A DNA stretch of 38,840 nt, from contig JAGFJD010000564.1 of assembly GCA_024102975.1 (NCBI GenBank), positions 1 to 38,840 of the forward strand, given 5' to 3'. Position numbers and translations under genes: made by a program. Positions 8,716-16,021 of this stretch are shown here, piece after piece (the stretch's first letter is position 1; every line of letters starts with the position of its first letter). The stretch comes from Phaeodactylibacter sp. (GTDB lineage Bacteria > Bacteroidota > Bacteroidia > Chitinophagales > Saprospiraceae). The notes beneath the pieces are model-generated. The model did no database searches. It was not told the DNA's origin and saw only the letters and a list, made by a program, of their open reading frames with translations.

Positions 8716-9806
8716 TTGCAAATGGTTGAATAGGAGTAGATAGTATCATACAAAGCCCCTTGAAAAACACAGGTGTCGTCACCTTTGACAAACTTTAAGG
8801 AATCTATATATTTCACTTCTACGGGGAGGGAAATTATCGTAAACTCATTTCCGCCTCCCGCCTTGTTAAATACAGTATATTCAGCCTTTAAAACTATAAT
8901 CGGGTTCTTCATCGGGCTGTGAAAAAATTTGTAGTTTTTTGTCTCTCGTGAAAGGGTATTAGGCAAGGGTGGCTTTTCTTCGCTTTTTTTGTTATTTCCA
9001 TTACTTTTTTTCGCTTTTTTTGTTTTGTGAACTTCAACATAAACAAAATTATTGTTCAAAACATATAAGGAGTCCGGATGAGCTAATAAATACTCATCTA
9101 CTCCTCCCAGCCTGATCTTAAAGCTGCTGCTTTTCAGCCGTTTGGGAATCCCTTCGAAATAAACCTTGCCATCGTTTGCGGCTAATCCCCTGTACAATGC
9201 ATAGCCTCCAAAATCAAGGGTAACCGTTGCCTTGCCTTTCAGGTCATTGATGTGGTCTCCCGTGCCATCTGAACTCCACATTATAAGGTCTAGGGCGATG
9301 TCGTCCAAGCCAGGAGAAGAGGGGGCAAAAAAATCTTTAAAGGTATAGCGTGTAAACCCGACAATGCCAACAAGTATGCTAATGACACCAAGGCCTGTTA
9401 TCATTCCCCGCCACTTTTTATTAGGCGAGGGATGTTGTTTATCCATTGCCTCCGGATTTGAGACTTTAACTTCATCTTCATCATTGGGCAAATGTTCAAT
9501 GGCCTTTAACATAGAAAGAACACTTTCGGCTTCGGCACGATCCGGTAATTCTTCAATGATTCCCAATAATGCAAGCTTTATCTTCTGCAAATTAGCTTCA
9601 TGAACATCACGGGTTAAAATCCCTTGTCGACTATTTGCTATGTTGCCCCTGTAACTGCCGGCATGAAGGAGTACTTCCCTCCTCAGATTGTTTTCCCCTA
9701 ATTCCTGAGTGATTTCCAAAAGCAGTTGGATCACTTGCCCGGGTTTCTCTTTTGCGATAAGTTGTTTAAGGGCCTCTTTCAGCCCATCGGTATTTTGGCT
9801 TTCCAT
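8712..9806 (-). CDS. Transmembrane EAD11-type effector-associated adaptor, first gene of operon
   Basis: A 364-residue protein. Residues about 8-90 match the pattern I know for effector-associated domain 11 (EAD11): LKEALKQLIAKEKPGQVIQL, then LRREVLLHAGSYRGN, GILTRDVHEANLQKIKLALL and GIIEELPD. One membrane segment follows at about 134-151 (ITGLGVISILVGIVGFTRYT), then an approximately 200-residue extracytoplasmic beta-rich part (KATVTLDFGGYALYRGL, GKVYFEGIP, DSLYVLNNNFVYVEV) interrupted by a Lys/Asn-rich low-complexity stretch. Known: EADs mediate homotypic recruitment of effectors such as caspases, TIR or proteases in bacterial conflict systems. Here the EAD would face the cytoplasm and the C-terminal part the periplasm. 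Inferred: a transmembrane receptor that signals envelope events to an effector encoded elsewhere; no effector lies in the window. It overlaps the PEGA gene by four bases. Confidence 0.75.
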   Translation of the reverse strand: MESQNTDGLKEALKQLIAKEKPGQVIQLLLEITQELGENNLRREVLLHAGSYRGNIANSRQGILTRDVHEANLQKIKLALLGIIEELPDRAEAESVLSMLKAIEHLPNDEDEVKVSNPEAMDKQHPSPNKKWRGMITGLGVISILVGIVGFTRYTFKDFFAPSSPGLDDIALDLIMWSSDGTGDHINDLKGKATVTLDFGGYALYRGLAANDGKVYFEGIPKRLKSSSFKIRLGGVDEYLLAHPDSLYVLNNNFVYVEVHKTKKAKKSNGNNKKSEEKPPLPNTLSRETKNYKFFHSPMKNPIIVLKAEYTVFNKAGGGNEFTIISLPVEVKYIDSLKFVKGDDTCVFQGALYDTIYSYSTICK

Positions 9807-10100
9807 AGTTTAGATTATCCTTTGAAGGAAAAAATAATGTTAGAAAGTCCGCTTCCTTTTAAGGGCTTTGATATCCTTTGTCGGAAACCTGGATAATAGT
9901 TGCTTTGTTAATGTGTTCTCGGTACTGACGGTAGGCTCTGCCGAGGCCAACTAGGGAATGGAGGCTAATGCTAATTTAGTTGAAAGCTTACAATATAAAT
10001 CAAATAGATATAAAAAGCCAGTCTAGTGCCTGATTTTGGAAGTTTTTGTTTAATCGGTTTATTTAGCTGTGTTGAAGCCGTGTTTGATGGACTTTATTAT
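9807..10100. other. AT-rich upstream region of the EAD11 operon
   Basis: No convincing reading frame is present. It separates the decayed MFS gene from the EAD11 operon and must contain the operon promoter if the operon is transcribed from its own start. I could not identify a clear TTTG/TAnnTTTG pair on the minus strand. The composition resembles the operon rather than the GC-rich flank, so the acquired block probably extends to about 10.1 kb. Confidence 0.4.
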
Positions 10101-10810
10101 TCAAGGAGTGCTTCTTGCCTTGTCTGCCACCGCTACCTCCTGCGTAAGCACCTTCTTCTTTTTAGCCCGCTGCCGCCGCTCGTACGCCCGTATCAGATAG
10201 GCGTTTCAGAGCCCACCAGAGAGAACAGCTTCGACGGCAGGCCGTGCACGTTGAGGAAGAACAGGTTGATGACCGGTATGGTGAACCCTGCCCCCACCGC
10301 TATGATGACCGTCGGGATGAGCGCCCGGAAGATCAGCCCCCAGTCGTAACCCCTAAGGGCGCTTTGCAGCGGCATCCGGGCGGAAAGTTTTTCCGGCACC
10401 CGGATGCGGGTTACGAAGAAAATGCCCAGCAGGGAGAAGCTGGCCACCATCTGCAATACGCACTTTTCGGTGAAGAACGCCGGGCTGACCTGGTTGAGCA
10501 GGAAGTTGGCTACGCCCACCAGGCAGATGGTCACGCTGAAGGAAAGGAAAGACATGGCAATGGCCTCCGAGTGCGTTTCCTTCCGGGCGTTGAGCAGGAT
10601 GTAGGGCAGGGCCGTGACCTGTATGCAGGTGTAGGCCAGGCCCCAAAGCATAGCGGCGGTGTATAGCACCTGCTCCCAGTGGTTGTCGATGGCCAGGATG
10701 ATGATGTGGGACAGGAAGGGCACCCCCACCGCAGCGGCGTAGAAAAAGGGCTTCAGCTGCCGCCCTTTGATCAGCAGGCCGATGGGGAAGGCCAGGCAAA
10801 AAACCGTTCA
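10101..10810 (-). pseudogene. MFS transporter remnant, N-terminally truncated and internally deleted
   Basis: The minus-strand frame resumes right after a stop near 10806 with FCLAFPIGLLIKGRQLKPFF, which is already mid-transporter; there is no N-terminus. It continues through several hydrophobic helices (LSHIIILAIDNHWEQV, LWGLAYTCIQVTALPYILLN, AMSFLSFSVTICLVGVANFL, FSLLGIFFVTRIRVPEKL, and then IPTVIIAVGAGFTIP). At 10193 the frame stops after NVHGLPSKLFSLVGSETPI. A different frame immediately supplies a transporter-like basic C-terminus, AYLIRAYERRQRAKKKKVL, ending at 10101. The segment expected to hold the last several helices is missing, so one end and an internal block were lost. An intact MFS protein would be about twice as long. 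Substrate unknown; surely non-functional as it stands. Confidence 0.7.
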
Positions 10811-11590
10811 CTAGTCGAAGGCTCCAGGCTTCGACAGCAAAAACGCCCCCGTCTCCTCCGCCCACAGCCGGTAAGTCAACCCGGAAGGGTGCACCCCGTC
10901 GCTGAAAAAAGCCTCCGGGCCGGCGCCGGCCGGCGCCCGCTCCCGCCACTCCTCCAGGTCGATAGGCCGGCTGTGGTAGTACACGTTTTCGAACAGCATG
11001 GGGACATCCCGGATGGCCAGCCCGTGCAGCCGCACCAGGCTGCCCAGCGCCAGCTGCAGGCTGCGTGGGAAGGCCGGGAACTGCCCCACCGGCGGCAGGT
11101 TGTTGATGAGGATGGCCGCCCCGGGCTGCTTGTCCCGGATGGCCTGTACGAGCCGTATCATGTCCGACCGCCACCGCCGGGGGCTGTTGAGTTCAAAGGT
11201 GTCGTTGCCGCCCAGCCCGACGACGATCAGATCCAGCGGTTCGGAGGGCAACAGCGGTGCCAGATGGCGGAGCGCCTTCCGGGCGGTGTACCCGCTTTTG
11301 GCCAGCACCTGCCATCCCACCGGCCTGCCGGTAGCCTGGTGGAGAAAGGCTGCCAGGCAGCCCGTAAACCCCTCCTCATGGTTGGCCACCCCAACGCCGG
11401 CTATGGTGGATTCGCCCAGGGTGAGCAGCCGCAACGGCCGCCCGCCCCGCCCGGTTATCCCCCGCCGCGGCCCGCCGGCCTCCGGCAGCTCCGGGATGCG
11501 GGCTCGCACCCGTTTGCCCTGAAGCATCAGCACCGGGCTGACGGGCAGCGCCGCCAGAGCCCCCAGATAGTAAAGAAATTGATGGAACAT
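10811..11590 (-). CDS. SGNH/GDSL-family hydrolase
   Basis: A 259-residue protein with an N-terminal hydrophobic helix (FLYYLGALAALPVSPVLML), probably a membrane anchor. SGNH blocks are visible: GESTIAGVG with nucleophile Ser61, Gly in KSGYTA (about 100), GLGGND with Asn129, and DGVHPSG with Asp231/His234. Known: such enzymes hydrolyse esters of lipids or acylated glycans. The downstream MFS remnant and upstream choline transporter are on the same strand, but substrate cannot be deduced. Its last codons (KPGAFD and stop) lie inside a REP-like palindrome at 10814-10835, so the C-terminus has been shaped by a repeat insertion. Confidence 0.85.
   Translation of the reverse strand: MFHQFLYYLGALAALPVSPVLMLQGKRVRARIPELPEAGGPRRGITGRGGRPLRLLTLGESTIAGVGVANHEEGFTGCLAAFLHQATGRPVGWQVLAKSGYTARKALRHLAPLLPSEPLDLIVVGLGGNDTFELNSPRRWRSDMIRLVQAIRDKQPGAAILINNLPPVGQFPAFPRSLQLALGSLVRLHGLAIRDVPMLFENVYYHSRPIDLEEWRERAPAGAGPEAFFSDGVHPSGLTYRLWAEETGAFLLSKPGAFD
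10814..10835. repeat. REP-like palindrome, copy 1 (inside 3' end of SGNH gene)
   Basis: A 22-bp perfect palindrome whose half-site is GTCGAAGGCTC with inverted partner GAGCCTTCGAC overlapping at the centre. It differs from the two copies at 11640 and 11682 by a compensating pair of changes (GG/CC in place of GT/AC), so the stem is conserved while the sequence drifts. Confidence 0.75.
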
Positions 11591-11639
11591 GTCTTTGTGT
11601 TGATGAAGCTCATAAAAAAAGCCGCTTGTCGAACAGCTT

Positions 11640-11661
11640 GTCGAAGTCTCCAGACTTCGAC
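11640..11661. repeat. REP-like palindrome, copy 2
   Basis: A 22-bp palindrome with half-site GTCGAAGTCTC, in the gap between the SGNH hydrolase and the choline transporter. It is embedded in a cluster where the decamer GCTTGTCGAA occurs four times between 11624 and 11690. Confidence 0.75.
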
Positions 11662-11681
11662 CGCGCTTGTCGAAGCCGCTT

Positions 11682-11703
11682 GTCGAAGTCTCCAGACTTC
11701 AAC
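11682..11703. repeat. REP-like palindrome, copy 3
   Basis: The same 22-bp palindrome as at 11640, with one changed base in the distal arm (AAC instead of GAC). It ends 16 bp from the stop of the choline transporter, so it may act as an mRNA 3' stem. Confidence 0.7.
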
Positions 11704-11718
11704 CGCCCATAGCAGCAA

Positions 11719-13323
11719 TTATTCCATCCGCTCCAACCCCCTCGGCTCCATCCACCGCCCCGTCAGCCGGGAAACCACAATAATGGAAACCAGCCCGCTG
11801 GCCATCGCCAGCGTCCGGAACGGGAATAGCACCACGCCATCTTCTACCATAGGGTAAGGTAACAAAACGGGTAGCCCCAACGTAACGTCTCCTCCGCCAA
11901 AGCGCAGGACAAAGGCGACGAGAAAACCTGCCAGTGCCCCATAAGTGTTCGCTTTCGGATCGAACAGAGCGCAAACCAGCGGCGGGAACAGCAGGCAGTA
12001 GACGAAGTCGCTGCACAGGAACCACAGCTCGTACACGCTGCGGATTTCCAGGGCGAGCAGCGTCGCGGCAATGCCCACGATCCAGATGATGCGCTGGATC
12101 AGTTGCTGCAGGCCGGCCGCCTCAATCCCGGGTCTGAACAGCGGCCGGTAGACGTTCCAGCCCGCCATGGAAGAAGCGGAAAGGATGGAAGAGTCGGCCG
12201 ACGACATCACCGCTGCCGCAATGGCCCCCAGCCCCAGGATGCCCACCCACTGCGGCGTCATATAGCGGACCACCCAGGGCAGGGTAGAGGCAGCGTCGGG
12301 CGGCGCCTCGGCATGCAGCGCCCCCCAGTCGGCCACCGCCCCCGCGATGCCGATCAGGGCGGCGGGCACGGCGGCGATGAGGCAGATCACGCCCGCCAGC
12401 ACCGACAGGCGCACGGCGGTGTTTTCGTCGCGGGAAGCCAGCACCCGCTGGAAGTACACCTGCCAGGCGATGCCGCCGAAGGTGAGCAGCAGGGCGTAGT
12501 CCCACCAGTTCCAGTAATAGGCGCCCAGCGCTTCCCGGCTGGGCAGCAGGCTGGCTGCCGGGCCGTGCATGTCCCGGTAGCCCTGCCAGGCCGCTTCCCA
12601 CCCGCCCACCTGCCCCAGGGCAAAAGGCACGACCAGGAACAGGCCGCCTAGCAGCAGGATCAGCTGGATGAGGTCGGTCAAGGCTACCGACCAAAGGCCG
12701 CCCAGGGCAGTATAGGCAATGGTGATGGCCGCCGACAGGATGATGGACGTGGTGGTGTCCAGCCCGACGATGGTCCCAAAGGTCGTGCCCAGGGCGGTCA
12801 GGATGGCCGCCGTCCAGAACACCTCCCCGGTGAGGGCGGGCAGGAAGAGCAGGGCAGCCATGCGCTTGCCGAACCGTTGCTCCAGCGGATCGAGCATGGT
12901 CTGGAACTGATACCGCCGCATCCGCCGGGCAAAGAACAGCCCGCCGATGACGAGGCTGAGCGCATAGCCCCAGGGGGCCTGCACCCATACCAGGCCAGAA
13001 CTGGCAGCATACTCAGCAGTGCCGTTGATGTACCCCCCGCCGATCCAGGTGGCGCTCATTGTGAACACGGCGATCAAGAGGGGAAGCTGGCGCCCCGCCA
13101 GCAGGAAGCCATGGGGCCCCTCGCTCTGCCGCAGGGTAGCCGCATAAGCGCCCGTCAGGAAGATGAGCGTGTAAAAGGCCATCATGGAAAAAAAGGAAGG
13201 CCAGGCCACCGGCTCGTCCGTAAAGAGGTAGAGGTACAGGCCTACCAGCGCCAGCATGGCCATCAGGCCCAGGGTGGGGATCAGTATGCGGCGGGTTTTG
13301 TCGCGGGAAGTGGTTGGTTTCAT
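11719..13323 (-). CDS. Sodium:solute symporter resembling high-affinity choline transporter CHT1
   Basis: A 534-residue polytopic membrane protein of the SSS/SLC5 family with about 13 hydrophobic segments. By recall it resembles the animal choline transporter CHT1 (SLC5A7) rather than generic SSS proteins: TWIGGGYINGTAE (92-104), VWVQAPWGYALSLVIGGLFF, MLDPLEQRFGKRMAALLFLP, GGIAWQVYFQRVLASRDENT, LGAIAAAVMSSADSSILSAS and FPFRTLAMASGLVSI occur in the same order. Predicted reaction: sodium-coupled choline uptake across the inner membrane. The ATG at 13323 is preferred over 13350 because the upstream nine residues are Pro-rich and unlike a leader; no ribosome-binding sequence decides it. It is divergent from a phosphatidylcholine synthase gene, which fits choline as substrate. 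Family certain, substrate inferred. Confidence 0.85.
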   Translation of the reverse strand: MKPTTSRDKTRRILIPTLGLMAMLALVGLYLYLFTDEPVAWPSFFSMMAFYTLIFLTGAYAATLRQSEGPHGFLLAGRQLPLLIAVFTMSATWIGGGYINGTAEYAASSGLVWVQAPWGYALSLVIGGLFFARRMRRYQFQTMLDPLEQRFGKRMAALLFLPALTGEVFWTAAILTALGTTFGTIVGLDTTTSIILSAAITIAYTALGGLWSVALTDLIQLILLLGGLFLVVPFALGQVGGWEAAWQGYRDMHGPAASLLPSREALGAYYWNWWDYALLLTFGGIAWQVYFQRVLASRDENTAVRLSVLAGVICLIAAVPAALIGIAGAVADWGALHAEAPPDAASTLPWVVRYMTPQWVGILGLGAIAAAVMSSADSSILSASSMAGWNVYRPLFRPGIEAAGLQQLIQRIIWIVGIAATLLALEIRSVYELWFLCSDFVYCLLFPPLVCALFDPKANTYGALAGFLVAFVLRFGGGDVTLGLPVLLPYPMVEDGVVLFPFRTLAMASGLVSIIVVSRLTGRWMEPRGLERME

Positions 13324-13716
13324 CGGGGGGAAAATAGGGAAAACCGGCAAGTATTTAACACATAGGGCATGTAGGTTTTTTCACATAAGGCCATATCCGG
13401 GGCTTATCAATGGGCATTGTTGTGCTGTTTTAAGCACCCTGCCTGGCATTTTTTTAAGTGCAAGCGCAAGCATCAAGTTCAAGCCCAAGAACGGTGCCGC
13501 TCCGAGTTCGGCCCTGATGCTTGCGCTTGAACTTGTACTTCAATTGGTTTTTTCCGCCTGTTTTAGTATTTTTAATGGCTCAACGGTTCCCCGCATGGTT
13601 GTGGCTTTTGTCATAAGCCCACAAAAATGCGGGGAATTTTTTTATCCTGTTTTAAACCTTAAACCTCGAACAATTAAACTCCGACCTATCCACCATTGGG
13701 CCGGCAACCCGAAAAC
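13324..13716. other. Divergent intergenic region between choline transporter and pcs
   Basis: It should hold both divergent promoters. No sequence matches the TTTG-20-TAnnTTTG consensus well enough to call. The central part is occupied by the quasi-palindrome at 13456-13540. Confidence 0.4.
13456..13540. repeat. Quasi-palindrome with arms built from AAGNNC hexamers
   Basis: The left arm reads as successive AAGNNC hexamers (AAGTGC, AAGCGC, AAGCAT, then AAGTTC, AAGCCC, AAGAAC). The right arm, on the opposite strand, gives AAGTAC, AAGTTC, AAGCGC, AAGCAT. The longest exact inverted match is the 15-mer CAAGCGCAAGCATCA. About 40 bp separates the arms. It can form a long imperfect hairpin between the two divergent genes. 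Confidence 0.65.
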
Positions 13717-14466
13717 ATGAAAAGCAAACAAAAACCAACGAATGCAGAAAAAGCCCTCGCCTGGAGCGTCCACCTCTTCACCGCTACCGGCGTGCTCACC
13801 GTTTTTTTGGCCATCCTGGCGGTCAGCGCCGGCGATTTCCGGGCCGCCATGTTCTGGCTGCTCGCCGCCCAGCTGATCGACGGCGTCGACGGCACCCTCG
13901 CCCGCCGCTTCCGGGTGGCGGAAGTGCTGCCCCACGTCAGCGGCAAGAGCATCGATTTCGTCATCGACTTCGCGTCCTACGCCATCGTGCCGGCCTACAT
14001 GATCTACGCGTCCGGCCTGATGCACGGCCCCTGGAACCTGGCCGCCACTTTCCTCATCCTGCTGGTGTCTGCCGTCTACTACGGCAAGGAAGGCATGGTA
14101 TCCGACGATTACTACTTCGTCGGCTTCCCCGTCATGTGGAACATGGCGGCCTTTTACATGATCTTCGTCTTCCAGTGGGGGCACTGGGGCAACGTGCTGC
14201 TGGTGGCGGCACTTTCCATCCTGCATTTCGTGCCCATCAAAGTGGCCTACCCCAGCCGCGCCACCCACTGGCGCCGGCCGACGCTGGCCGTGACGGCGGT
14301 GACCATCCTGGTTCTGGTCGCCATCACTTACCTCTACCCCGGCAGGAATGCCTGGCTGACTGCTCTGGCGTGGGGCTGTCTGGCGTACTTTGCGGTTTTT
14401 GTGGTTTGGGCGACGTGGGTGGGGCCGGGGGAAAGAGGGGCAAAAGTGCATAACGAGGTTGTTTGA
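13717..14466 (+). CDS. pcs: Phosphatidylcholine synthase (CDP-alcohol phosphatidyltransferase family)
   Basis: A 249-residue membrane protein, the usual length for bacterial Pcs. The CDP-alcohol phosphotransferase motif is visible as D55-GV-D58-G59-TL-A62-R63, then G76-KSI-D80-FVI-D84, with the Pcs-like run LIDGVDGTLARRFRVAE and IDFVIDFASYAIVPAYMIY. About seven or eight hydrophobic helices follow. Known reaction: CDP-diacylglycerol plus choline gives phosphatidylcholine plus CMP at the inner membrane. The ATG at 13717 was chosen; the frame opens at a TTG seven codons earlier with no supporting signal. It is divergent from a CHT1-like transporter, so uptake and use of choline are adjacent. Its stop is only 84 bp before the integron-like cassette. 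Phosphatidylserine synthase is the main alternative, but the DGVDGTLARR signature favours Pcs. Confidence 0.85.
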   Translation: MKSKQKPTNAEKALAWSVHLFTATGVLTVFLAILAVSAGDFRAAMFWLLAAQLIDGVDGTLARRFRVAEVLPHVSGKSIDFVIDFASYAIVPAYMIYASGLMHGPWNLAATFLILLVSAVYYGKEGMVSDDYYFVGFPVMWNMAAFYMIFVFQWGHWGNVLLVAALSILHFVPIKVAYPSRATHWRRPTLAVTAVTILVLVAITYLYPGRNAWLTALAWGCLAYFAVFVVWATWVGPGERGAKVHNEVV

Positions 14467-14502
14467 AGCGCTGAAAAAATGCTTTATATTTGGCAGGCAT
14501 TG

Positions 14503-14520
14503 TTTAGAGTATGTTTGGAG
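14503..14520. repeat. 18-bp direct repeat, copy 1
   Basis: TTTAGAGTATGTTTGGAG occurs here and again, identically and in the same orientation, at 38711-38728. It lies between pcs and the cassette boundary. An exact 18-mer twice in 39 kb is very unlikely by chance. Confidence 0.7.
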
Positions 14521-14625
14521 CTATAGAATGGATTGACGGTAATAAGGGCGTTAGGCACAATTACAATAGGAGGGCTACACTGAAGATTTGAGAAAGAAGG
14601 AAACCATATCACAAATGATTACAAC

Positions 14626-15486
14626 ATGAAAATTTACCTATTAAGCTTTTTAATAATTGGATATTACTCAGTTGTAAAGACTCAGTCGACTCCCTACCCA
14701 GAAGGATATTTAAATGATTTGACCAGAGTAGATATGTCGAACGCTCCGATGTATCACACTTGTAAGGGCGGCAAGAAAGTTAAAACTATTATTAAAGGGG
14801 GAAGAAAATGGAATCATGCTTGGTACTGGGACCAAGTGAGATTGAGAGCCCCACAAATGTTCGATATAGATAATAATGCCTTGATCGATGAAGGCCTGTC
14901 ACCTGAAGTAAATGATCGGTTTATAAAGCATAATCCTCAATTTGTAAAATTTAAGGGAGAAATAATTCACCACCATCATTATCAGCAAGGCAATATTGCC
15001 TACGCTCTGCCGAAGGAGTTACACGTCGGGAAAAAATTCACTAAGCTCTGGCATAAGTTTGGAAAGAGGTCGTTGATCCTAGTAGGGGCGGCTTTGGCAA
15101 TCTACGAAGTTGGAAAAACGGGAAACCCATTTTCAGAATCCCCGTTTGATTTATGGATGCTAGAAGAAGCCGAGGAACTAGAACTCTCAGCAATAGAGGC
15201 ATCGATATCTATGGGATATCATACTTTAAAGAGTTATATAGAGAATTGCAAGAGTTGCTCAGATTTAGCGGTTTATTATGCAGACTATACGGAGGTAATA
15301 TACTATCTGTACGAAGGGCAAGCCCCAAAGCCGATAGGGAATTCTACTTTTTCTGAGTTATTGCCGAGATTTCGCCAGGAAGCATCATATCTATTAAACA
15401 AAGTAGTTGAATTTGGGATAGTTATGAGAGATATTGGCCAAGGATACGAGGCAGTCGGAATCATTGAAATACCAAGTTATGAGTAA
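14626..15486 (+). CDS. Exported HNH/EndoVII-type nuclease-like protein, putative toxin
   Basis: A 286-residue protein with a hydrophobic leader (MKIYLLSFLIIGYYSVVKTQ). The key region is residues 112-135, EIIHHHHYQQGNIAYALPKE followed by LH. The order is a His cluster (115-118), a Gly four to five residues on, a Pro and a final His133. That matches the WHH/LHH/SHH-type HNH/EndoVII nucleases of polymorphic toxins. A hydrophobic segment (149-160) and an acidic helical C-terminal part follow. The next gene starts inside its stop (8-base overlap) and encodes a SUKH-family protein, a common immunity partner of HNH toxins. No T9SS sorting domain or large delivery module is fused, so the export route is unclear. 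Activity is inferred from motif and neighbour; it could also be an uncharacterised exported enzyme. Confidence 0.6.
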   Translation: MKIYLLSFLIIGYYSVVKTQSTPYPEGYLNDLTRVDMSNAPMYHTCKGGKKVKTIIKGGRKWNHAWYWDQVRLRAPQMFDIDNNALIDEGLSPEVNDRFIKHNPQFVKFKGEIIHHHHYQQGNIAYALPKELHVGKKFTKLWHKFGKRSLILVGAALAIYEVGKTGNPFSESPFDLWMLEEAEELELSAIEASISMGYHTLKSYIENCKSCSDLAVYYADYTEVIYYLYEGQAPKPIGNSTFSELLPRFRQEASYLLNKVVEFGIVMRDIGQGYEAVGIIEIPSYE

Positions 15487-16006
15487 CAATACTATTGAGA
15501 GGCGATTTATCGATGCAGTCAATGCATACATAGCCAGTACTAATAGACGGCTAAGAGCGCGTGGTTCATCCAAGGCGATACCCGTAGTGGAATACCTTGC
15601 AAGTGAAGAAGATGATTTATTAACAAGATTTAGTGAATACTGCTTTCCAAATAATACGCCATATCGCCATTTCTTCTTCTTAGACGAGTTTAAGGAGAAT
15701 AATAAATATATTGCCTTTGGGGAAAACATAAACTATAATGATATCTATTTAATTGATAAGGTATCTGGGGAAGTATTGGATTTTTCAGAAGAAGAAGAGA
15801 TACAGTTTAAATGCGCTAATAGCTTTGAGTCTTTTTTAGAAGCGTTTATTTTATTAATTAAGTTAGAAACTGAGATAAACAATGGCCAAGAGATAAATGA
15901 TCCCATAGAAAGGCTTAAAGAAATAATACAAGTAGCAGGAGGAGAAGGATATAGAGGTTTTTATGAGTTTATATTTCCAATAGATATTCCAGAATTAATG
16001 AATTAA
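15479..16006 (+). CDS. SUKH (SMI1/KNR4-like) immunity protein
   Basis: A 175-residue acidic cytosolic protein starting MSNNTIERRFIDAVNAYIAS. The ATG at 15479 overlaps the end of the toxin gene (ATGAGTAA), a coupling that decides this start over one 15 codons upstream. The SUKH pattern is visible: YRHFFFLDEFKENNKYIAFG, then NYNDIYLIDKVSGEVLDF, and ANSFESFLEAFILLIKLE, meaning strand, Asp/Ile-rich strand, a 'V-D-F' strand and the SFxxFL helix. Known: SUKH proteins neutralise diverse nuclease and deaminase toxins in contact-dependent systems. Inferred: it binds and inhibits the product of the preceding gene. There is no leader, which fits protection of the producing cell's cytoplasm. AT-rich like its partner. 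Confidence 0.78.
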   Translation: MSNNTIERRFIDAVNAYIASTNRRLRARGSSKAIPVVEYLASEEDDLLTRFSEYCFPNNTPYRHFFFLDEFKENNKYIAFGENINYNDIYLIDKVSGEVLDFSEEEEIQFKCANSFESFLEAFILLIKLETEINNGQEINDPIERLKEIIQVAGGEGYRGFYEFIFPIDIPELMN

Positions 16007-16021
16007 AATAAATGGAAAACT

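Noticed and set aside
14467..14550. Possible attI or second attC upstream of the cassette
   Set aside because: No foldable site or core pair could be seen apart from GTTAGGC itself, and there is no integrase gene.
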